A DNA stretch of 64,000 bases, taken from Parasporobacterium paucivorans DSM 15970 (GTDB lineage Bacteria; Bacillota; Clostridia; Lachnospirales; Lachnospiraceae). The stretch is from NCBI RefSeq assembly GCF_900141895.1, contig NZ_FQYT01000002.1, positions 62,001 to 126,000 on the forward strand, written 5' to 3'. The notes beneath the pieces are model-generated. The model saw only the letters and a program-made list of their open reading frames with translations. It made no database searches and had not been told where the DNA came from. Of the stretch, positions 8,231 to 16,343 are shown in pieces. The position numbers and the translations under genes were made by a program. How positions within the stretch are numbered: the stretch's first letter is position 1; each line of letters opens with the position of its first letter.

Positions 8231-9454
8231 TTATCTTCTGTTTAATTCATCGGTGATTTCTTCCCAGGTGACACCTTTTTCAGCCATCAGTACCATCATA
8301 TGATACAGAAAATCGCTGATTTCATATTTGATTTCCTCGGGATCCGGGTTTTTTGCTGCAATAACGATTTCCACAGCCTCTTCTCCCAGCTTTTTCAGGA
8401 TTTTATCGATTCCTTTATCAAAAAGATAATTCGTGTACGAGCCATCCTTTGGATTTTCTTTTCTATCCTGAATTACGCGGAAAACATCCTGGAATACCTC
8501 GAAAGGATTCGAAACTTTATATTCTTTTTTTGCAACCGGTGTATAAAAACAAGAGCGGTTTCCTGTATGACAGGCAGCCCCAACCTGAAATACCCTGGCA
8601 AGCAGGGTGTCTTTGTCACAATCAATGCTTAATTCCCGGACATACTGAAAATGTCCGGAAGTGAGCCCCTTTATCCAAATTTCTTCACGGCTTCTGCTGT
8701 AATAGGTCATGCGCCCGGTTTCAATTGTCTTATCAAAGGCTTCCTGGTTCATGTATGCCATCATAAGAACCTCGCTGGTTTTATAATCCTGCACTACAAC
8801 AGGAACCAGACCGGCTTCGTCCGACTTGAAATCCGAAAACTTCATATTCGATTCAAGCACAAACACTTCCAGTCCGGCATCCTTGAGTCTTTTTTTGTAG
8901 GATATGATGTCATCCGGACTGTTCAGCAAAGGGATAATCCCATAAATATTGCCGGCTGTCTTTATGCGGGCTTCTATATCCGTTCCAGCGGACAGCAAAT
9001 ACTCGGTCCCGGACAGCTGCCTGCCTGCATATTTTGACCTTTCACCTTCCAGTACCAGTGAAAAACAGCCTGGATTCAATTGGCTGTATTCTTCCTCCTG
9101 GGTAGCCCCAGAAATATAAACGGCAATTTTTTCTTTTCCAAATCTTTCGGAAGCTTCTGTAACGAGGGCGAGGGATTTTTCATCCTTTATTTCAATAAAT
9201 ACTTTTTGTGCGCCGGCATACAGATATTTTTTCACGTCTTCCAGTCTCAGCGTATGACCGCCCGCAATGAAAGGAACGTCCACCTTGGCATTGATGTTTT
9301 TGAGCAGGGATATGTTCGCATCATGATCAGCATCATTTCCGGAATTATCAAACAGCAAGAGGCCGTCAGCCCCCTTGTTCGCATACTCCTCGCAACGCAG
9401 CAGTGATTCTTCTCCCTCCAGGATGATGGCAGGTATCATTTTAATGGTATTCAT
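8231..9454 (-). CDS. HisA/HisF-like domain fused to HisI-HisE
   Basis: Trifunctional-looking histidine enzyme of 407 residues. Residues 1-200 resemble a HisA/HisF (beta-alpha)8 barrel. Residues 205-305 are phosphoribosyl-AMP cyclohydrolase, with [18 protein letters not shown] and [12 protein letters not shown] carrying the metal-binding Cys residues. Residues 318-407 are phosphoribosyl-ATP pyrophosphatase, with [13 protein letters not shown] and [11 protein letters not shown]. The barrel part lacks the catalytic Asp expected in strand 1 (PAIILEG) and in strand 5 (IAVYISG), so it is probably not a working isomerase or cyclase. Last his gene of its operon. Confidence 0.88.
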   Translation of the reverse strand: MNTIKMIPAIILEGEESLLRCEEYANKGADGLLLFDNSGNDADHDANISLLKNINAKVDVPFIAGGHTLRLEDVKKYLYAGAQKVFIEIKDEKSLALVTEASERFGKEKIAVYISGATQEEEYSQLNPGCFSLVLEGERSKYAGRQLSGTEYLLSAGTDIEARIKTAGNIYGIIPLLNSPDDIISYKKRLKDAGLEVFVLESNMKFSDFKSDEAGLVPVVVQDYKTSEVLMMAYMNQEAFDKTIETGRMTYYSRSREEIWIKGLTSGHFQYVRELSIDCDKDTLLARVFQVGAACHTGNRSCFYTPVAKKEYKVSNPFEVFQDVFRVIQDRKENPKDGSYTNYLFDKGIDKILKKLGEEAVEIVIAAKNPDPEEIKYEISDFLYHMMVLMAEKGVTWEEITDELNRR

Positions 9455-9476
9455 AATCTGTCCTCTGATTTCTATT

Positions 9477-10067
9477 CTATAATAGTATTCCTTTGGTCGA
9501 TGGGATTCCTGTTATCCTGTCATCTTTCCGGGTGGCATCGTCCAAAGCCCGTGCAAAGCTTTTAAAGGCGGCCTCTATGATATGGTGGCAATTTTCCCCG
9601 CTGAGCTGCCTGATGTGCAGGTTCATACCGGCGCTATAGGTAACTGCGTAGAAAAACTCCTTGAGCATTTCTGTATCAAAATCCCCCACAGCCGGCGCCA
9701 AAAGGGAAGCTTCATACCCAAGATAAGGCCTTCCCGAAAGGTCCAGGGAGCAGAGCATGAGCGTCTCATCCATGGGAAGGATGCAGCTGCCATATCTGCG
9801 GATCGATTCTTTGTCTCCAAGAGCTTCACGGACTGCAGTACCGAGCGCAATCCCGGTGTCCTCAATCGTATGGTGGCTGTCTATGTGCAGATCGCCTGTC
9901 ACCTTGACTCGCAGATTAAACAAGCCATGTTTTGCAAAACTGTTGAGCATATGGTCAAAAAAGCCAATCCCGGTATCCACCTCTGAAATTCCGGTTCCGT
10001 CAATATCCAGGGTAATACTGATATCCGTTTCACTTGTTTTTCTATTTACCTGAGATGTCCTTGACAT
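9477..10067 (-). CDS. hisB: Imidazoleglycerol-phosphate dehydratase
   Basis: Dehydratase that makes imidazole-acetol phosphate in histidine synthesis. The 196-residue monofunctional form has the two metal-binding repeats, [10 protein letters not shown] and ENCHHIIEA, and the C-terminal GIPSTKG motif. No HisB phosphatase domain is attached. It lies 12 nt after hisD and 22 nt before the HisI-HisE fusion, within one operon. Confidence 0.96.
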   Translation of the reverse strand: MSRTSQVNRKTSETDISITLDIDGTGISEVDTGIGFFDHMLNSFAKHGLFNLRVKVTGDLHIDSHHTIEDTGIALGTAVREALGDKESIRRYGSCILPMDETLMLCSLDLSGRPYLGYEASLLAPAVGDFDTEMLKEFFYAVTYSAGMNLHIRQLSGENCHHIIEAAFKSFARALDDATRKDDRITGIPSTKGILL

Positions 10068-10078
10068 AATACCCTCCT

Positions 10079-11371
10079 TTATTCAAAGCGGACTTTAATT
10101 GAGTTGGCGTGTGCCGTCAGCTTTTCCTGCGTTGCAAATTTTATTATATCATCTTTTATTGGTGCGAGCGCTTCTTTAGAATACGAAATCAAACTGGTCT
10201 TCTTTATAAAGTCATCTACACCCAGGGGTGAAAAGAATTTTGCAGTTCCATTGGTAGGCAGGACATGATTGGGACCGGCAAAATAGTCGCCCAGCGGCTC
10301 ACTGCTGTATTCACCTATGAATATGGCACCGGCATTTCTTATCTTTGTCATGATATTATACGGATCCCTGGTCATGATTTCAAGATGTTCGCTGGCAATT
10401 TCATTGGCTGCTGCAATTCCTTCCTCCATTGTATCCACCAAAAGGATATAGCCATAATTTTCCAGTGACTTTTCAATGATGTCACTTCTGGACAAAACTT
10501 TCAGGAATCCCTGGATTTCCTCTTTTACCTTCTCAGCCAGATCCCGTGAAGTAGTCACCAGAATGGAAGAAGCCATTTCATCATGCTCCGACTGGGACAG
10601 GAGGTCTGCCGCAACAAAGCGGGGGTTGGCTGTCTCATCTGCCAGGACCAGAACCTCGCTGGGACCTGCAATGGAATCAATGCTTACATTACCATAAACG
10701 GCTTTTTTTGCCAAGGCTACGAAAATATTTCCAGGTCCCACGATCTTATCGACCTTGGGTATGGATTCTGTGCCGAATGCGAGAGCTGCTATAGCCTGTG
10801 CGCCTCCGACCTTATATATCTCATCTGCGCCTGCCTCGTGGGCTGCCACCAGAGTTGCCGGATAGATCCTGCCATTACTGTCCGGCGGTGTTGCCATTAT
10901 GATCCTGTCCACTCCTGCTACCTTTGCAGGCAGGATATTCATCAGGACCGATGAAGGGTATGCCGCTTTCCCCCCTGGTACATATACGCCGGCTTTCTCT
11001 ATTGCAGTAACCTTCTGTCCGAGAATGCTTCCATCTTCTCTCGTTTCGATCCAGCTGTTCACTTTCTGTCTCGCATGGAAATCCGTGATGTTTTTTTTGG
11101 CCCTGCGTATAATTTCTATCATTTCCTTATTATCCAGGTTCTCATATGCTTCTTTAATTTCTTCATCGGTAACACGGATTGTATCCGCAGTCAACCGAAC
11201 CTTGTCGAATTTTTCGGAATATTCAAAAACAGCCTTATCGCCATTGTTCCGTACATTCTCTATGATTTCCCTGACTGTATTTTCGTATTCCCCGTAATTA
11301 TTGGGGCTTCTTTTCAAAAGGCTGTTCAGGATATCCTTCTTGGTGGTCTCATCCAGTTTGATAATTTTCAT
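10079..11371 (-). CDS. hisD: Histidinol dehydrogenase
   Basis: Zinc enzyme for the last two oxidation steps to histidine. The 430-residue protein has the NAD-binding and substrate motifs VPGGKAAYPSSVLMN and IAGPSEVLVLAD, the zinc/catalytic SQSEHDE, and the C-terminal GPNHVLPT motif. Normal length. It lies between hisG and hisB in the his operon. Confidence 0.97.
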   Translation of the reverse strand: MKIIKLDETTKKDILNSLLKRSPNNYGEYENTVREIIENVRNNGDKAVFEYSEKFDKVRLTADTIRVTDEEIKEAYENLDNKEMIEIIRRAKKNITDFHARQKVNSWIETREDGSILGQKVTAIEKAGVYVPGGKAAYPSSVLMNILPAKVAGVDRIIMATPPDSNGRIYPATLVAAHEAGADEIYKVGGAQAIAALAFGTESIPKVDKIVGPGNIFVALAKKAVYGNVSIDSIAGPSEVLVLADETANPRFVAADLLSQSEHDEMASSILVTTSRDLAEKVKEEIQGFLKVLSRSDIIEKSLENYGYILLVDTMEEGIAAANEIASEHLEIMTRDPYNIMTKIRNAGAIFIGEYSSEPLGDYFAGPNHVLPTNGTAKFFSPLGVDDFIKKTSLISYSKEALAPIKDDIIKFATQEKLTAHANSIKVRFE

Positions 11372-11390
11372 TAAGGCACTTCCTTTCTGA

Positions 11391-12029
11391 TTATTTTAGT
11401 ACATCATTTAAATCATGTATGATTTTTGTGATTCTTTCGTTTTCCATCTTCATGCTGACCTGATTGACAACCATCCTGGCGGAAAGTTTGCAGATTTCCT
11501 CCAGTACAATCAGTCCGTTTTCTTTAAGCGTAGACCCGGTTTCTACGATATCTACGATTACTTCGGCAAGACCTACAATAGGCGCCAGTTCTACGGACCC
11601 GTTCAGCTTAATGATTTCAACGGTCTGGTGTTTTATATTATAAAAATAATCTTTTGCAATATTCGGATACTTGGTCGCAACACGTATTAATTCATGATGC
11701 TGCAGGAGGGCGCCTGCCGATTCCGGACCGCAGATGCACATGCTGCATTTCCCGATTCCCAGATCAACCACCTCATATAATTTTCTGCCTTCTTCCAGGA
11801 TGGTATCCCTTCCAACGATTCCGATGTCCGCCGATCCGTATTCCACATAAGTCGGCACATCACTGGCTTTCGCAAGGAAGAATTTAAGTTTCAGCTCCTC
11901 GTTGACAAACACCAGTTTTCTGGTTTTTTCGTCGTGCATCTCCTCACAGGTGATTCCAATCTGGTTGAATATCTCCATGGATTTCTTTGCCAGCCGTCCT
12001 TTTGCCAGCGCAAATGTCAAGTAGTTCAT
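11391..12029 (-). CDS. hisG: ATP phosphoribosyltransferase, short form
   Basis: First committed enzyme of histidine synthesis, joining ATP and PRPP. At 212 residues it is the short form, which lacks the C-terminal regulatory domain and needs HisZ as activator and feedback sensor. The signatures FALAKGRLAKKSM and SADIGIVGRD, and the PRPP loop ETGSTLKENGL, are present. It overlaps hisZ by 4 nt, consistent with translational coupling of the two subunits. Confidence 0.95.
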   Translation of the reverse strand: MNYLTFALAKGRLAKKSMEIFNQIGITCEEMHDEKTRKLVFVNEELKLKFFLAKASDVPTYVEYGSADIGIVGRDTILEEGRKLYEVVDLGIGKCSMCICGPESAGALLQHHELIRVATKYPNIAKDYFYNIKHQTVEIIKLNGSVELAPIVGLAEVIVDIVETGSTLKENGLIVLEEICKLSARMVVNQVSMKMENERITKIIHDLNDVLK

Positions 12030-13303
12030 TTTGCAGCCTCCTTGCCTGTCAATAGTTCGGTCATAGGCACCAGTGTTTCTTCCCTGGATTGAACCTGTAT
12101 GGATTTCACCAGATGGGGATCATCCAGATATAATATGTGAGCCGTATTGAGGCTGTCAGCCAGGCGTATATAATCCTCAATCTCCCGGACCCTGCTCTTC
12201 TTAATCAGTTCAATCCGTTGTCCAGTCAGGCGAAGCCGCCCGGCCAGCTGGATTGCAGTTTCCCTTTGTCCGCTCCTGTACAAAATCATGGTGTTGGAGT
12301 ATTGGAAAGGTATTTCGATTTTCTGTCTTCCAAGGGCAATCATCAGCTGATCTACATTGATGGCAAATCCAACGGAAGGCGCCGTCTTGCCAAAACGTTT
12401 CAGCAGATTGTCATAGCGTCCGCCGGTAACAATGGTATCTCCTGTTCCATACGTATACGCCATAAATATGATTCCCGTATAATACTTATATTTGCTCAGC
12501 ATACCCAAATCAAAGGAAACATACTTCTGTAAACCATATATCCCAAGGATTTCATATAGTCTCTCCAGACTTTTTACAGCTTTCTGTGTCTTGGGGTTCT
12601 TCGCAAGCGAACCTGCAATTTCAATAATTTCCGTTCCTCCAAAAAGTTCTGGAAGTTTCAGAAACACGTTTTTCAAGTCCTCGTCAATGTTTTGTGTAGA
12701 AAGGAGTTGTTCGACTCCGAAATAATTCTTTCTTTCAATCAGTTCCCGGAGATATTCTTCCACCTCTTCTTCCAGACCGGCCTCTTCCACGAGTCCTCGG
12801 AAGAAATCCACCTGGCCCACCTCCACCTGGAATTCCGTAAGCCCTGCTTTCAGAAGGGCTTCTATAACCATGGCGATGATTTCAGCATCGGCATCGGAGG
12901 AGTTGTCATTAATCAGCTCACACCCGATTTGGGTAAACTCTTTTAATTTCCCCTGAAAACCTGAATTATTTATAAAGGTATTGCCCATATAGCAAAGGCG
13001 CAGGGGCAGTTCCTCTTCAGAATAATACTTGGCCGCACATCTTGCTATAGACGGCGTGATGTCCGGCCGGAGTACAAGTGTATTTCCTTCTCTGTCAAAA
13101 AATTTATACTGGTCTTTGGAAGGCACGCTTCCCATTTCTTTATTGAAGATGTCAAAAAACTCAAACGTTGGCGTCTGAATGTCATGGTATCCATACCGTG
13201 ATAAAATCTCATGTATATTCTGTTGAACAGCTAACTTCCCTGCGCATTCCTTACCATAAATATCCCGGACTCCTTCCGGTGTATGAAACAGCTTTCTTTC
13301 CAT
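12026..13303 (-). CDS. hisZ: ATP phosphoribosyltransferase regulatory subunit HisZ
   Basis: Class II histidyl-tRNA-synthetase-like protein without the anticodon domain function, which activates short HisG and senses histidine. Motifs FHTPEGVRDIYG at the start, a motif-2-like LRPDITPSIAR, and GGRYDNLL support HisZ; pairing with short HisG decides against HisS. I choose the ATG at 13303, which follows AAAGAGGTT; an in-frame TTG lies at 13318. It leads the his operon behind a strong promoter. Confidence 0.93.
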   Translation of the reverse strand: MERKLFHTPEGVRDIYGKECAGKLAVQQNIHEILSRYGYHDIQTPTFEFFDIFNKEMGSVPSKDQYKFFDREGNTLVLRPDITPSIARCAAKYYSEEELPLRLCYMGNTFINNSGFQGKLKEFTQIGCELINDNSSDADAEIIAMVIEALLKAGLTEFQVEVGQVDFFRGLVEEAGLEEEVEEYLRELIERKNYFGVEQLLSTQNIDEDLKNVFLKLPELFGGTEIIEIAGSLAKNPKTQKAVKSLERLYEILGIYGLQKYVSFDLGMLSKYKYYTGIIFMAYTYGTGDTIVTGGRYDNLLKRFGKTAPSVGFAINVDQLMIALGRQKIEIPFQYSNTMILYRSGQRETAIQLAGRLRLTGQRIELIKKSRVREIEDYIRLADSLNTAHILYLDDPHLVKSIQVQSREETLVPMTELLTGKEAAK

Positions 13304-13320
13304 AATAACCTCTTTCAAGA

Positions 13321-13344
13321 AGCACTTTAACGTGATAACGTGCT
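13321..13344 (-). promoter_or_regulatory. 24-bp dyad operator in the his leader
   Basis: The sequence AGCACnTTAnCnnGnTAAnGTGCT is a near-perfect palindrome lying about 24 nt downstream of the -10 box and just before the hisZ ribosome binding site. A dyad here could block transcription. Clostridial his genes are reported to be controlled by a TrpR-family repressor (HisR), but I cannot confirm that this is its site. Confidence 0.55.
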
Positions 13345-13367
13345 ATCAAAGTAATAAATTAAAATGT

Positions 13368-13396
13368 ATTATAAGTAATTAAGCGAATTTTGTCAA
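13368..13396 (-). promoter_or_regulatory. Consensus promoter of the his operon
   Basis: On the minus strand, a perfect TTGACA (13391-13396) and TATAAT (13368-13373) are spaced 17 nt apart. The -35 box overlaps the recU stop codon. A promoter this close to consensus would be expected to need a repressor, fitting the dyad just downstream. Confidence 0.85.
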
Positions 13397-13926
13397 TCTC
13401 TCTGACCCAAATCCTTCTGAATTCCTTCCAGATAATGAACCGGAACACCCATACAGTTCCTGAGCTCCATAATCATATCCAGTTCCTCCACGCTGAAACT
13501 CTTTAAACCGCCATCCTTGGACCGGTTCCAGAATTCCATCAGTTTCCGGAATGTGAGGTAATAATACATATTCATTTCGCTGTAATAAATGATAAGAAAA
13601 GCAATCCCGTCCTGCCGCTCAAAATCCTCCATGAATTGAATCTGATGGGCATGAATGTTGCTAAGAGGAAATCTGGACGTATTGCATTCCTTGACATCAA
13701 AACACACGGGAACCCCTTGGACGACTCCTATGTAGTCAACAGTGCTTTTTTTCTCAAAATAAGCCAGCGTGATATGCCTGGATGCCGAATCAATGCGTAT
13801 AGGCTTTATAGGTGTCGGGACCTTCTGCACCAGAGCAACCCCTTTTTCCCTGTATTTTTCATTAACCAGATTAATAAGGTCTTCCAGACCTGAACCGCGG
13901 AGACCTCTTGTACCCCAGGTTGGCAT
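13393..13926 (-). CDS. recU: Holliday junction resolvase RecU-like nuclease
   Basis: Nuclease of 177 residues that resolves recombination intermediates. It shows the RecU pattern GSGLEDLINLVNEKY, then STVDYIGV, FDVKECNTSRFP and NIHAHQIQFME, containing the PD-(D/E)xK-type acidic and Lys residues. It partners functionally with RuvAB and RecA in Firmicutes. Its start overlaps the stop of the upstream pseudouridine synthase gene by one base (TAATG). Confidence 0.85.
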   Translation of the reverse strand: MPTWGTRGLRGSGLEDLINLVNEKYREKGVALVQKVPTPIKPIRIDSASRHITLAYFEKKSTVDYIGVVQGVPVCFDVKECNTSRFPLSNIHAHQIQFMEDFERQDGIAFLIIYYSEMNMYYYLTFRKLMEFWNRSKDGGLKSFSVEELDMIMELRNCMGVPVHYLEGIQKDLGQRD

Positions 13927-14906
13927 TAAAATTCCCCTTTCACTATCCGGTCAAACTCTTTCGGAAGACCGGCCGTAAACCTTTTTTCAGATATTCCGGA
14001 AAATTCGTCATCCATTTTGGGAAATACCAGGACATGCGAATGCAGAAGCTGATGGGATAAACGGTACTTTTTTCTGAAATACTCGTTGATCTCCCTGCTG
14101 CCATATTTTGTGTCACCCACCACCGGATGACCGATGGATGCAAGATGCGCCCTGATCTGATGGGTTTTTCCGGTTATAAGCTTAACCTGCAGCAGTGTAG
14201 TAAATGGCTCTGTCCGGCTGATTTTCAACGGTTTGTATTCTGTCCTTACGAAAGAAGCTTCTCCGTCCTCTCTGTCCGAAAAAGAAACCATGTTTGTCTC
14301 AGGATCCTTGACCAGAAATCCTTCTAGTGCAGATGGATTTTCGACCCTTCCCATAACCAGGCAGAGATAATACTTATCTGCGGTTCTGTCACGGAACATG
14401 GCTGATAGCGTCTGAAGGCCAAGCAATGTCTTTCCCGCAGCCATCAACCCGGAAGTGTTTCTGTCCAGCCGGTTACAGACGGAGGGTCGGAAGCTTTTCA
14501 TTTCATCCTGGGTAATCTGCTTGCCTTCCAGCATATAGGAAAGAATGTGTTCAACAATGGACACATCGCTTTCTGAAGCTTTTTGTGAAAGCATTCCGGC
14601 CGGTTTGTTGACCAGGAGTATATGCTTATCTTCATATATGATATCCAGACTTCTTTTGTCGTTCTCCAAAATTTTGACTGGTCTGTTTTCCGTAAATTTT
14701 TCAATCGTCTCTTCCGATAAAAAAAGCTTGATAGAGTCATTCTCAACAAGTTTTTCCGAACCATCCGCCTTGGAGCCGTTCAGTGTGATGTTTTTCTTTC
14801 GAAGCATTTTATATAGAAAGCTCTTGGGGGCCAGGTTTAAATACTTTGTCAGCAGCTTATCCAGTCTCTGGCCGGCTTCATTTTCCGATACGGTTATTTC
14901 CTTCAT
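13926..14906 (-). CDS. RluA-family pseudouridine synthase (S4 domain)
   Basis: RNA pseudouridine synthase of 326 residues. An S4 RNA-binding domain (about 1-60, GQRLDKLL) precedes the catalytic domain with the NRLDRNTSGLM motif (His of the usual HRLD replaced by Asn), whose Asp is the nucleophile, and KTHQIRAHL. It belongs to the RluC/RluD group, but the exact uridines it modifies cannot be read from sequence. It is co-directional and tightly spaced with the RelQ-like gene upstream. Confidence 0.9.
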   Translation of the reverse strand: MKEITVSENEAGQRLDKLLTKYLNLAPKSFLYKMLRKKNITLNGSKADGSEKLVENDSIKLFLSEETIEKFTENRPVKILENDKRSLDIIYEDKHILLVNKPAGMLSQKASESDVSIVEHILSYMLEGKQITQDEMKSFRPSVCNRLDRNTSGLMAAGKTLLGLQTLSAMFRDRTADKYYLCLVMGRVENPSALEGFLVKDPETNMVSFSDREDGEASFVRTEYKPLKISRTEPFTTLLQVKLITGKTHQIRAHLASIGHPVVGDTKYGSREINEYFRKKYRLSHQLLHSHVLVFPKMDDEFSGISEKRFTAGLPKEFDRIVKGEF

Positions 14907-14922
14907 TTACTTGTCCATTCCT

Positions 14923-15723
14923 CTATAAATCCTGGGCTTTATAACTTTCGGCCAAAAGATCCAGTTCTCTTCCGAATTTCATCAAAGCCTCCTGATCGTC
15001 TTTTCTGTAAATTTCATAAAACTCTTCCTGAATCTTGATGATTTCCCGCTTATTTGCTATCTTAAAGAGATTCTGGATATTATTCAGAATGTCCCTGACG
15101 ATATTTGCCTGTTTCCTGAAGGAGCTCTGGGACTCCCTTATTTCCTGGTGAACGGAGGACATCTCATTATCCAGTTTGATTATGGCCGCCGATGCTGCCG
15201 AGAGCCGCTCCCTGATTTGCGGCGGTATGTTGTATTTATATTTGTATTGGAGGGAATGCTCTATGGTTGCCCAAAAATCCATGCCCATGGTACGAATCTG
15301 AATTTCAACCTGGATGACTTTGGGTCCATTCAGAGTCTCAACATTGTAATACACAATCATATGAAAGCTCCGGTATCCGCTCTCTTTAATATCATTCACG
15401 TAATCCTTCTCGAGCTTAACAATCATGTCATTACGGTTGTGGATCATTTTTACAATATCATAAATATCTTCCACAAACTGACAGATAATCCGGATTCCCG
15501 CAATATCCTCGATTTTTTCATCAATTTCGCTGGAATCCAGCTTCTTTCTCTGAACTTTATCTAATATACTGGAGATTTTCTTAACCCGCCCCTCAACGGA
15601 CTCAATCGGAGAATACCTCCCGCTGTTCTTGCACTCATCAATGATATGATTGAATTTGACAAGCAGCTCATTTACCCCCAGCTGATAGGGTTCTAATATC
15701 TCCCTCCAAAATTGTATCTCCAT
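14923..15723 (-). CDS. Small alarmone synthetase (RelQ/YjbM-like)
   Basis: Makes (p)ppGpp from ATP and GDP/GTP during the stringent response. The 266-residue protein has only the synthetase domain: RVKKISSI, ESGYRSFHMIVYY for GTP binding, and VEIQIRTMGMDFWATIEH with the catalytic Glu. There is no HD hydrolase domain, nor TGS or ACT domains. A C-terminal helical part (about 185-266) is typical for tetrameric RelQ. Confidence 0.9.
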   Translation of the reverse strand: MEIQFWREILEPYQLGVNELLVKFNHIIDECKNSGRYSPIESVEGRVKKISSILDKVQRKKLDSSEIDEKIEDIAGIRIICQFVEDIYDIVKMIHNRNDMIVKLEKDYVNDIKESGYRSFHMIVYYNVETLNGPKVIQVEIQIRTMGMDFWATIEHSLQYKYKYNIPPQIRERLSAASAAIIKLDNEMSSVHQEIRESQSSFRKQANIVRDILNNIQNLFKIANKREIIKIQEEFYEIYRKDDQEALMKFGRELDLLAESYKAQDL

Positions 15724-15736
15724 GCTGTTCCTCCCC

Positions 15737-16327
15737 TTAAAACGTTTTCAAAATTTCCTGTACCTGCTTCCGGGTCTCGTCGATATCGTGGCTGTTGTCA
15801 ATCACAAAATCGCTGGCTGCCCGGAATTCATCGTCGCTCAATTGATTTTCCGCAATTTCCTCTATCTTGTCCTCTGTGTAATTCCTGGATTCCATAAGAC
15901 GCCTTTTTCTTACGTCAAAGTCGCTGTACACATACCAGAATTGATCACATATATCCCGGTATCCTGCTTCAATCAGCAATGCTGCTTCCACTACTATCAG
16001 GGCTTCCGGGCTGGCGGCTTTAATCCTGGCAATTCTGTCTTCGATCTCCCTGCGGACAGCCGGATGTATGATTCCATTTAATTCTTCCAGTTTTTTGGGA
16101 TCATTGAAAACGATGTTTCCCAGTAATTTCCGGTTTATGCTTTCATCCGGATTCAGGATTCCCTTGCCAAAAATGGAAATAATCTGTCTGTAGGCATCTG
16201 TGTTTTTGGACATTACCTCGTGTCCCACTTTATCTGCCTCGATCACATGGGCATCATATTCCCGGTTCAAGATACCGAGAATCATGGATTTTCCTGTTCC
16301 TACACCACCTGTCAATCCGATTACCAT
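15737..16327 (-). CDS. coaE: Dephospho-CoA kinase
   Basis: Last enzyme of coenzyme A synthesis, phosphorylating the ribose 3'-OH of dephospho-CoA. It begins with the P-loop GLTGGVGTGKS (residues 4-14), and has the HPAVRREIEDRI CoA-binding region and a LID segment near VRKRRLMESR. The length of 196 is standard. It lies 16 nt after polA with AAGGAGGT before its start; a polA-coaE pair is common in bacteria. Confidence 0.95.
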   Translation of the reverse strand: MVIGLTGGVGTGKSMILGILNREYDAHVIEADKVGHEVMSKNTDAYRQIISIFGKGILNPDESINRKLLGNIVFNDPKKLEELNGIIHPAVRREIEDRIARIKAASPEALIVVEAALLIEAGYRDICDQFWYVYSDFDVRKRRLMESRNYTEDKIEEIAENQLSDDEFRAASDFVIDNSHDIDETRKQVQEILKTF

Positions 16328-16343
16328 TGTCTACCTCCTTGAA

